Shown here: in pieces, positions 1-6,317 of the stretch
How positions within the stretch are numbered: position 1 is the stretch's first letter
How the letters are laid out: each line of letters opens with the position of its first letter
From: Novosphingobium sp. PP1Y
Lineage (GTDB): Bacteria > Pseudomonadota > Alphaproteobacteria > Sphingomonadales > Sphingomonadaceae
Length of the DNA stretch: 64,000 bases
Direction of reading: 5' to 3'
Assembly (NCBI RefSeq): GCF_000253255.1
Contig: NC_015580.1
Coordinates: 1,563,001-1,627,000, forward strand
The notes under the pieces: generated by a model
Database searches by the model: none
The model's input: only the letters and a program-made list of their open reading frames with translations
Told to the model about the DNA's origin: nothing
Made by a program: the position numbers and the translations under genes

Positions 1-243
1 TGGGCGGAACGACGCAACATTCCGCAAATCAGCTTCTCCCTCGACATGCGCCTGGGGGCACGCGCAGGCTTCAAGCGCAACGAGCGTATGCTCTCGCTTG
101 ACCCCCGTTATGTCGTCGCCTTTCCCGGAAACGGGGTCCTGGAGCGCCTCGTCATCGAAGCGAAATCCCGTCGGATTACCGTCGTCGATCGCCGCGGTCC
201 GCTTGGAACTTCTCCCAAGCGCGCGGCTCGGGATACCGACTGA
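1..243 (+). CDS. DUF2493-type protein, C-terminal end only
   Basis: The reading frame is open from the first base and ends at TGA 241-243, so this is the 3' end of a gene that starts before the window. The visible 80 residues contain RNERML, then YVVAFPGNG and a region ending ITVVDRR. This matches the end of DUF2493 proteins (Rossmann-like SLOG/YspA group), where an Asn-Arg-x-x-Met segment precedes a VVAFPGG loop thought to bind a nucleotide. Such genes are common on sphingomonad plasmids and their substrate is not known. The frame has the strong GC-rich codon bias of the neighbouring genes. The family call rests on these short motifs only. Confidence 0.6.
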   Translation, partial: WAERRNIPQISFSLDMRLGARAGFKRNERMLSLDPRYVVAFPGNGVLERLVIEAKSRRITVVDRRGPLGTSPKRAARDTD

Positions 244-360
244 TGCGTCCGGCATCGCGCCAGCGCCATCGGCGCTGGCGCAGCCCGTCAGAGGAAAGAG
301 ATCGCCTGATATCGTGGGCAAGACGATCGGTTCTTGCCCGCACATTGCAGGAGAAATCTC

Positions 361-798
361 ATGACTGATTTTCAGGCAATCATGGCGGACTTTGCTGTCC
401 GCCAGGCCGAACGCGCGGCGCAGGCACAAAGCGAAATCCAACGGCTCAAGGCAGCTATCATTGCCCCGCTGCGGAATGCCGAAATTGCCCGCGTAGAAAT
501 CCGCTTCGATGGGTGCGGCGACAGCGGTGCGGTCGAAGAATGCGTCTTCTCTGACGCCGGCGGGGCGAGTGTTCCGTGTCCCGAAGTGACGATCGACTGT
601 GCTGGAGAAGGCGACGACCAGAGCCTCAATTCCGCCCTCGAGCAACTGACTTACCTTGCTCTCGAACGCCATCATCCCGGATGGGAAATCAATGATGGCG
701 CCTGCGGCGAACTGTTCATCGACGTGGCTACGCCGAGTTTCGTTCTGGACTGCCAGCTACGTTACACGGCGACCGACGACCATTCGACTGATCTCTAG
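361..798 (+). CDS. DUF6878 family protein
   Basis: A 145-residue soluble protein of unknown function. The start at ATG 361 is chosen because a GGAG ribosome site lies just upstream; an earlier in-frame start at 334 lacks one. The N-terminal 40 residues are helical and charged. The core has VEIRFDGCGDSG near residue 50, LTYLALERHHPGWEIND near residues 103-119, and a C-terminal strand region. This arrangement, an FDGxGDSG motif followed by a GWExNDGA motif, is how I recognise the DUF6878 family of alphaproteobacterial plasmids and ICEs. It is followed 10 bp later by a DUF6915 gene, a pair often seen together. Nothing in the sequence indicates a catalytic role. Confidence 0.7.
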   Translation: MTDFQAIMADFAVRQAERAAQAQSEIQRLKAAIIAPLRNAEIARVEIRFDGCGDSGAVEECVFSDAGGASVPCPEVTIDCAGEGDDQSLNSALEQLTYLALERHHPGWEINDGACGELFIDVATPSFVLDCQLRYTATDDHSTDL

Positions 799-808
799 GA
801 GAAGTGCG

Positions 809-1237
809 ATGGCTCATTGCTATTATCACGCCCTGTCGTCGGTCCGGAAATGGGGAGGGGTGGTAGAAGATTACCTGCCGCTCCACCAATGGTTTGACCA
901 GTCGAAGGCGATCTTTGCTGATCCGCGGCACCGGGCCCTCCGGCACCATGCCGAAGGCATCTTCATGCTCGAGACGCTGTTCGGGCCTACTATCGTCAAC
1001 GCCGACAGCCGTGTCGTGCCCGTTCGCCTTGTAGGCGAGCAGCACGTCCGCGAGGACTTGGGTACGATTCCTTCCTTTGCGGATTGGGGGCGCCTAATCA
1101 CGCCCCAAGACTGGATGTTGCGGGGTCATCGTTTGGACGAGCCTATGCCTCTTGGTACTGTGGAGACTGGTGCTGGCAGTGCGTTTTCAGGTGGTCTTCC
1201 GCCCGCTTCGGGAGGAGCTTTCGTTGTCGAGATATGA
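809..1237 (+). CDS. DUF6915 family protein
   Basis: A 142-residue protein starting at ATG 809 behind an AGGAGAAG ribosome site that overlaps the upstream stop region, so it is probably co-transcribed with the DUF6878 gene. It begins MAHCYYHALSSVRKWGG and contains DYLPLHQWFDQSK, RHRALRHHAEGIFMLE, a GEQHVREDLG segment and IPSFADW. The dense His, Trp and Asp residues are characteristic of DUF6915. Members are small cytosolic proteins carried on mobile elements, with no proven function; the clustered histidines could bind a metal, but this is only inference. The last 40 residues are Gly/Ala-rich and less conserved in appearance. Confidence 0.7.
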   Translation: MAHCYYHALSSVRKWGGVVEDYLPLHQWFDQSKAIFADPRHRALRHHAEGIFMLETLFGPTIVNADSRVVPVRLVGEQHVREDLGTIPSFADWGRLITPQDWMLRGHRLDEPMPLGTVETGAGSAFSGGLPPASGGAFVVEI

Positions 1238-1535
1238 TGTAGCCTTCGAGGTGGGCAAGGTCAGGGGGTACGTCGCAGCCCGTTAACGCGAAAAGTCATG
1301 GCTTGGCCTGTGCAAGGCACTCGGGACCAACCCGGCCTGTAAGCAAACCTTTCCTGAAGCATCCCCGTCGAGACGCGCAACCCCGATCAGGTCCGGCCGA
1401 GTTGCCGGGCTGCGCCCGGCTGCCCGCACCACCCGAACCAGATCGAGGTTTCCCTTCAGTGCGCTTCGCCGTGGCCGCTTCCTAGTCGGGTTTGCAGCCG
1501 GGATGGACCCGGAATGCTCGATCAGGAGAAAGACC

Positions 1536-1925
1536 ATGACCAATCTCGTTATCCTCGTTGGCCGCATCGCCCGCGACCCCGAAACCCGCACCACCCAGGG
1601 CGGCACCAACATCACCTCGATCTCGGTCGTCACCGACCGTCCCGCCCGCAAGGACGGCAAGACCTACAAGGACGAAAACGGCTACACTGCCAAGGACAGC
1701 GAATTCCACCGCGTGACCTGCTTCAACGGTCTCGGCCAGAACGTCGCCAAGTACTGCACCAAGGGCCAGCTCGTGACGGTCGAGGGGCGCATCCACTATA
1801 CGCAGTGGGAAGACCAGGACGGCACCAAGCGCTACGGCTGCGAGATCATCGCCGACAAGGTGGACTTCCTCACCAAGGGCCGGACGTCGAACAATGAAGG
1901 TGCGCCCGACATCGATGAGGACTGA
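1536..1925 (+). CDS. ssb: plasmid single-stranded DNA-binding protein
   Basis: A 129-residue SSB. ATG 1536 is preferred over an upstream in-frame ATG at 1503 because a GGAGAAAG ribosome site precedes it and the protein then begins MTNLVILVGRIARDPETR, the classic first strand of the SSB OB fold. Further OB-fold signatures are SEFHRVTCFNGLGQNVAKY and KGQLVTVEGRIHYTQWED. The usual acidic protein-interaction tail ending DDDIPF is replaced by a short acidic end (APDIDED), so binding to chromosomal partners may be weaker. SSB genes on conjugative plasmids protect the transferred single strand in the recipient, which fits the TraI/TraD module downstream. A strong terminator follows directly. Confidence 0.93.
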   Translation: MTNLVILVGRIARDPETRTTQGGTNITSISVVTDRPARKDGKTYKDENGYTAKDSEFHRVTCFNGLGQNVAKYCTKGQLVTVEGRIHYTQWEDQDGTKRYGCEIIADKVDFLTKGRTSNNEGAPDIDED

Positions 1926-1943
1926 GTGCTTCCCGCATATGAC

Positions 1944-1979
1944 AAGGCTCCGATGGTTCGCGCCATCGGGGCCTTTTTT
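1944..1979 (+). terminator. Rho-independent terminator after ssb
   Basis: A GC-rich stem AAGGCTCCGATGG pairs with CCATCGGGGCCTT around a TTCGCG loop and runs into six T residues, 18 bp after the ssb stop codon. Confidence 0.92.
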
Positions 1980-2041
1980 GTGCTTGCTGTCGTGAACGGC
2001 GGGGCGGGGCATCGAACCCACGCCCCGCCGCGGTTGAAGTG

Positions 2042-2272
2042 TCAGGCGGGGGAGAGCCTTTTGAGAGCATCGTCGATCCCGATGGTGAGCGATGCGCGGA
2101 TGAGCTGCTTCAGTTGCGCAGGTTCGATAGTCTCGGCTCCGCATTCGAGAAGAACCTTGCCCAGTTCGCTGGCTGCTTCATCACGGAGCCTGGCCTCCTG
2201 TGCATCGAGTTCTTCGCGCTGCTCGCGCAGCTTCTTGAGCGCATTGCGCGCGCTCGGTTTGGACCTGGCCAT
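2042..2272 (-). CDS. DUF6437-like small coiled protein
   Basis: A 76-residue protein on the minus strand. ATG at 2272 is chosen because AAAGGAC lies at the right distance; the frame is open further upstream but has no good ribosome site there and would begin in a poorly coding segment. The sequence starts MARSKPSARNALKKLREQ, continues as a charged coiled coil to about residue 35, then has LLECGAETIEPAQLKQLIRASL and ends IDDALKRL. I recognise this as the DUF6437 type, a small plasmid-associated family with a basic N terminus and a helical C-terminal domain. DNA binding is plausible from the basic start but is not shown. It is convergent with ssb. Confidence 0.6.
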   Translation of the reverse strand: MARSKPSARNALKKLREQREELDAQEARLRDEAASELGKVLLECGAETIEPAQLKQLIRASLTIGIDDALKRLSPA

Positions 2273-2458
2273 GAGATTGTCCTTTCGCTGGCCGTTGGTC
2301 CCCTCCACGCGGGACAGTGCCAGCATGGGGCCATGTAGGAAAACGGTTTTTGCCGCGATGCCAGTGCTTTTCTCGCTGACGTTGGAGAGGTCTCTCTCGC
2401 AGAAAGTCCAAGTGTGATGCGGGCTTTGGGGCCGCGTCAAGGACGACGGGGCCCCACC

Positions 2459-2486
2459 ATTTTTACCGGGCAAGCCCGGCAAAAAT
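2459..2486. repeat. long inverted repeat in the 2273-2598 gene-free stretch
   Basis: ATTTTT-A-CCGGGC-AA-GCCCGG-C-AAAAAT forms a hairpin with a single A/C mismatch and A/T tracts at both ends, so it could terminate transcription in either direction. The rest of the 326-bp gap between the divergent DUF6437-like gene and the next small gene shows no further structure I can name; both promoters must lie here. Confidence 0.55.
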
Positions 2487-2598
2487 CGTTTCCCCCATCG
2501 CCGCTTCGCGGCCGCGCTATGCGCGGTCCCTGACCCGGCCCGTCACCCACATCCTCGCAGCTCCTGATGCGACGCATCGAACATCAGGAGGAAAGATC

Positions 2599-2835
2599 AT
2601 GTACGCTTCACTGAACATCGCGCAGGGTTCATTCCAGGCAGATCAGGCAGCTTTCGTTGCCGCACTCGACAAGGCTCATGCCCGGTCCCTTCACAGCTAC
2701 TTCACCCAATATGTCCTGACCGATGGTGAGGCTGGTTACATCGCGGTCGATGAGGGCGATTACGGCGCACTGCCCAAGGCCATGCTGGACCGGGTCATCG
2801 ACACTGTGCCCGGAAAGCTGAGCGATGAATTCTGA
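2599..2835 (+). CDS. small hypothetical protein (78 aa)
   Basis: A 78-residue acidic protein starting at ATG 2599 with an excellent AGGAGG ribosome site and a strong terminator 10 bp after the stop, so it is a real, separately transcribed gene. It begins MYASLNIAQGSFQADQAAF, contains a helical stretch and the motif YIAVDEGDYGALPKAML, and ends KLSDEF. I do not recognise the family. There is no signal peptide, membrane segment or obvious DNA-binding motif. The position among plasmid maintenance genes suggests a backbone accessory role, which cannot be specified from sequence. Confidence 0.7.
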   Translation: MYASLNIAQGSFQADQAAFVAALDKAHARSLHSYFTQYVLTDGEAGYIAVDEGDYGALPKAMLDRVIDTVPGKLSDEF

Positions 2836-2845
2836 TGCCACAAAC

Positions 2846-2882
2846 AAGGAGGAAGTCCGTCAGGGCTTCCTCCTTTCTTTTT
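2846..2882 (+). terminator. Rho-independent terminator
   Basis: AAGGAGGAAGTCC and GGCTTCCTCCTT form a long stem with a short loop, followed by a T-rich tract. It ends the 78-residue gene and may also serve the convergent small gene at 2938. Confidence 0.88.
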
Positions 2883-2937
2883 GCTCGGGTCCCGTATTGT
2901 CGCTCTCGTATGTATCGCGCGAGCATTCCCTGCAGCA

Positions 2938-3132
2938 TCAGTCCTCGGCGTCCGACGCATCGAATATCTCGAGCCGATCGGGCATGTCGAGTACCTTCAT
3001 TGCCGCTGCTGAAATGGCCTCGGCCTTCGTCGGAAAGGCTTCTGCCGAACTGATCGACACGCCGCTCGAATAGGTAACGGTTGCCTGGAAACCATTGCCT
3101 TTGGGTGTCGCGCTCAGTGTTACGTCCGCCAT
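2938..3132 (-). CDS. small hypothetical protein (64 aa)
   Basis: A 64-residue minus-strand protein. The start MADV at 3132 is preferred because GGGAG lies 7 bases upstream; a second possible ATG at 3138 would sit too close to it. The sequence has a strand-rich first half (VTLSATPKGNGFQATVTYSSG) and a helix containing FPTKAEAISAAAMKVL, ending with an acidic tail. The family is not known to me; the fold resembles small DUF1508-like beta-beta-alpha units, but this is a weak impression. It is transcribed away from the mobilisation module. Confidence 0.55.
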   Translation of the reverse strand: MADVTLSATPKGNGFQATVTYSSGVSISSAEAFPTKAEAISAAAMKVLDMPDRLEIFDASDAED

Positions 3133-3138
3133 ATCCAT

Positions 3139-3573
3139 GCTCCCGGTGGGATGCCCGCGACACCATTCTTCCTGCCGGCGGACTCGATCGATCTTTAACA
3201 CAATCGGCAATCGAGCGGCATCGTCTTCATCCCTTGGTCTTGGGATTTCAAAACCGTCGATCCCGTGCAGGTCATGACACTGGGATCTACCTTCTAAGCT
3301 GGGGACGGAAGAGCACACCCTACGCGACAAATCGCAGGCGGCAGGTAGAAAAAAATATAGTAAAGACAGTGTGTTGATGGATTTTGGCAAAAATGGCTGC
3401 TTCTCATGCAGAAATGAATAGTCGCCAATTCACCAATCGGATTCGATTGACGACAGCCAAGAATGGCGCATTCCTGCGCATTACGAGTGTTCTTGACATG
3501 TTCTCGTTTCCGATTTAGACAGTACACGCCTTTCGCAGTGCGTTCCGGGCTCCTGACCACAAGGAGTCCGTGC
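3139..3573. other. 435-bp non-coding leader, candidate oriT region
   Basis: There is no convincing gene in this stretch. It is less GC-rich than the flanks (notably about 3340-3420). It contains CAATCG-GATT-CGATTG at 3434-3449, GCCA-AGAA-TGGC at 3456-3467, and the direct repeat GCGCATTCCTGCGCATT next to it. It lies directly upstream of a ribbon-helix-helix gene, the coupling protein and the relaxase, the usual place for an F-type transfer origin. The nic site itself cannot be identified by eye. Confidence 0.4.
3493..3521 (+). promoter_or_regulatory. candidate promoter of the RHH-traD-traI operon
   Basis: TTGACA at 3493-3498, a 17-base spacer and TAGACA at 3516-3521. The -35 is perfect and the -10 is moderate. 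It lies 52 bp before the start of the RHH gene and just downstream of the inverted repeats of the leader, so a protein bound there could repress it. Confidence 0.55.
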
Positions 3574-3906
3574 ATGACACGGCCAAAATCTCTCCAAGTA
3601 CATGTCACCGTCGAGCTCGCTGAGCGGGTTCGTGCTGCAGCCAAGCGGCACGATATCAGCGTCAGCGAATGGATCCGGTCGCTGCTTTCGCAGGCATGCG
3701 AAAATGACGATCTTGCATCGAAGCTCGAAACATCGGTCGACCGCATCAGCCGTCAATCAGTGTTCACGATGGTCGGCGTTGATGCCCTTCTCGCAGGGCA
3801 TGCCGATCACGGTCTGCGTGAGCGAGCCCATCAGGCCTACGCGCGCAAATGCAAGGAACTGGGGTTCACAGCAAACGCCAGCGAGGGAGGTTCCGATGAA
3901 GCGTAA
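3574..3906 (+). CDS. ribbon-helix-helix protein, likely oriT accessory factor
   Basis: A 110-residue protein. ATG 3574 follows an AAGGAG ribosome site. The first 45 residues, MTRPKSLQVHVTVELAERV then KRHDISVSEWIRSLLSQA, form a strand followed by two helices, as in ribbon-helix-helix DNA-binding proteins. The C-terminal part is helical and probably mediates oligomerisation. The gene overlaps the start of traD by 11 bp, so the two are translationally coupled. In F-type systems small DNA-binding proteins (TraY, TraM) bind oriT, help the relaxosome form and autoregulate; this protein sits in the same place, but it is not a clear TraM or TraY by sequence, so the role is inferred from fold and context. 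Confidence 0.7.
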   Translation: MTRPKSLQVHVTVELAERVRAAAKRHDISVSEWIRSLLSQACENDDLASKLETSVDRISRQSVFTMVGVDALLAGHADHGLRERAHQAYARKCKELGFTANASEGGSDEA

Positions 3907-6280
3907 CCTCGTCAACTTCACGCGCGGAAGTCAGCTGCTCGGACACTTCAGCTTCATGTTTGCAGCAGGCCTCAAGGGGCCGCTGATCATCGCCGCCATC
4001 GGCATTTCCTGGACTAGCTGGTGGACCATTTCGGCAGGGCTGAGCGATCACGAAGCCTACCTCGTCTGGATGCGAATTTATGCTGCCATCTACGGCTTCA
4101 TGGAGTTCGATCCGGCCAAACAGGTCGCACTCGAAACGGGATTCGGAGGAACCGTCCAGATCCCCATCATCATGCTCGATGCCTATCCTCCGGTGATCCG
4201 TGCGTGGGATCATCTGCTCGACTTGCTGGGCGATGCTCTGGTGCGTTCGGCCTTGCTTCTCGTGCCGGCCTTCGTGTTGTTCTACTGGTTCGCAGCGCGC
4301 TTCGGCAGTCGCTCGAAAGAGCGCAAGCATGAGCGCGGGGCCATGCTCGTTACGCTACAGGAACTGGTCGATGAACTGCGCGGGCACAACCAGCGCGAGC
4401 GCGCCCGAGAGCTTTCGAGCGCCATGGGTTGGAAATGGCATCTGTGTTTGCCCAAGGAACTGTCGGCGGCATTTCCATACCGGCCCTCGCATCTTGCGAC
4501 AGTTGTCTATCCCTGGCGGCTCGAACAGAGCCACGCCATGCTCATCGGGACCACCGGCATGGGCAAGACAGTCGCCATGTCGGACATGATTGCCGAAGCC
4601 CGCGCCAAGGGACAGTGCTGCGTCGTCTTCGACCTCACCGGCGCTTTCATCGAACACTTCTACCAGGCCGACCGGGACATTATTCTGAACCCGCTCGACG
4701 CGCGCTGTCCCCAATGGAGTCTCTTCGACGAATGCCGCACCGAGGGTGAATTCTGGGCGGCAGCGGAAGCCCTCGTACCCCATGATGGGGGCGGGGAGGC
4801 GCAGTTCTGGGTCATCGCGGCGCGTGCGCTGTTCGTCGAATTCTGCCTCAAACTGGTGGCCGAAGGACGGGGCACCAATGCCGCGCTTGCCCGCGAACTG
4901 ATGACTGCCGATCTCTCGCGGGTCCACGCAATGATGCGAGGCACGATCGCCGATCCCCTGACCGCTCCCGAAGCCGCGCGTATGGCGGAATCGATCCGGG
5001 CAGTGTTCAACGTGAACGCCAAGGCGCTGAAGCTCCTGCCCACTTCCGGGCGCCGCTTTTCGGTCCGAGACTGGATCGAGGAGGGCGCCCATGAAGACGA
5101 AGGCACTAACGCCAAGAAAAGTGGCTCGATGGTCTTCATCTCCGCGCGCTACGTCGACATGAGTGTGTGCGCGCAGCTGCTCACGCTGTGGCTCGATACG
5201 GCGATGAATACGCTGATGACAATGCCCCGCACCAAGGACCTCAAATGCTGGTTCTTCATCGACGAGCTGGGCGCGCTCCACCGGCTCCCCGCTCTCGAAA
5301 AAGGCCTGCAGACGGCGCGCAATTTCGGCGGTGCAATCGTCACCGGCATCCATGCCTATGCCAAGCTCAAGGAGGTCTACGGTGAGAACATGGCGATGAC
5401 GCTTGCCTCGCTTGCCCGGACGAAATTGATCCTCGGTACGGCAGACCGCGAGACAGCCACCTGGTGTTCCGACTTCATCGGGCATCGCCAGGTTCGCGAC
5501 ATGGAAGAAGGCTACACCTATGGTTACAACAATGCCCGCGACGCCGTCAGCCTGACGCCGCGCAAGCATATCGAGCCTTTGCTGCTGCCCGACCAATTGA
5601 TGAACCTCCCGCGCCTGTCGGGCTTCATCAAATTCCCGGACGGCTTTCCTGCGGCGCCGGTCCGTCTGAAGCCGATAGACCGGGAAAGAATCGCACATGT
5701 TTTCGTCGGTCGGGCCAAGGATCGAGAGCCAATCCGGCAGGTCGAGGGCAAGAGTGAAGGCGACGAGACGGCTGCCAATCCGCCCGCAAGTCAGAGCGAA
5801 CATCCCTCGTCGAACGATGACGGGGCGGGCAAGCCTGTCGTCCCGAAGCAAGGTACCCTTCCCCTTGAGCCGGCTGACGAGGTCGATGCCAAGCAATCAC
5901 GCCAGCAGGCCGCGAAACGGGTGGAGAAGGACATTCCCGACGACACCAGGAAGGTGTCAGGTAAGTCCGGTCATCCGCGAAAATCGTCGCCCGAAGAGCG
6001 CAAGGCAATGCCGCGTAACTCCCGTCCGCTGCTGCCGAAGAATGCGGCGCTCCGCAAAGGCGATCATCCCGATGAGAAGGATCCATCGAATAGCGTGAAG
6101 GAGGGACGCCGAAGCGACTTGCCGCGGGCCAATCCGCCCTCGGATAAGCCGCAAGCCGTCGACCGGACAGCCCAGCGCCAGCGAGAGGCAGAAGCCCGCA
6201 AGCTCATGCTCGAAGACGGCGTTCCCGAGCAGGATCAGCCATCGCACGAGGGTCCCGATCTCGGCGATTTTGAACTGTGA
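3896..6280 (+). CDS. traD: type IV coupling protein TraD
   Basis: A 794-residue hexameric ATPase that links the relaxosome to the secretion channel. ATG 3896 is chosen because it lies behind GAGGGAGG and overlaps the RHH gene by 11 bp; the frame is open further upstream, but only in the shadow of that gene. Two membrane segments lie near residues 25-47 and 110-140, the usual VirD4/TraD topology. Walker A is GTTGMGKT at 218-225 and Walker B is CWFFIDE at about 451-457. After residue 640 comes a long, hydrophilic, low-complexity tail rich in Lys, Pro, Asp and Ser, ending DLGDFEL. In F TraD the extreme C terminus binds TraM, so this tail is a likely relaxosome contact. TraI follows 37 bp later. 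Confidence 0.92.
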   Translation: MKRNLVNFTRGSQLLGHFSFMFAAGLKGPLIIAAIGISWTSWWTISAGLSDHEAYLVWMRIYAAIYGFMEFDPAKQVALETGFGGTVQIPIIMLDAYPPVIRAWDHLLDLLGDALVRSALLLVPAFVLFYWFAARFGSRSKERKHERGAMLVTLQELVDELRGHNQRERARELSSAMGWKWHLCLPKELSAAFPYRPSHLATVVYPWRLEQSHAMLIGTTGMGKTVAMSDMIAEARAKGQCCVVFDLTGAFIEHFYQADRDIILNPLDARCPQWSLFDECRTEGEFWAAAEALVPHDGGGEAQFWVIAARALFVEFCLKLVAEGRGTNAALARELMTADLSRVHAMMRGTIADPLTAPEAARMAESIRAVFNVNAKALKLLPTSGRRFSVRDWIEEGAHEDEGTNAKKSGSMVFISARYVDMSVCAQLLTLWLDTAMNTLMTMPRTKDLKCWFFIDELGALHRLPALEKGLQTARNFGGAIVTGIHAYAKLKEVYGENMAMTLASLARTKLILGTADRETATWCSDFIGHRQVRDMEEGYTYGYNNARDAVSLTPRKHIEPLLLPDQLMNLPRLSGFIKFPDGFPAAPVRLKPIDRERIAHVFVGRAKDREPIRQVEGKSEGDETAANPPASQSEHPSSNDDGAGKPVVPKQGTLPLEPADEVDAKQSRQQAAKRVEKDIPDDTRKVSGKSGHPRKSSPEERKAMPRNSRPLLPKNAALRKGDHPDEKDPSNSVKEGRRSDLPRANPPSDKPQAVDRTAQRQREAEARKLMLEDGVPEQDQPSHEGPDLGDFEL

Positions 6281-6317
6281 TGCACGAGGCAGACGCCGTC
6301 TGGCGGAGTGAGACCTG

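Noticed and set aside
4355..5896. 513-codon frame antisense to traD
   Set aside because: A shadow of TraD, whose motifs are intact on the plus strand.
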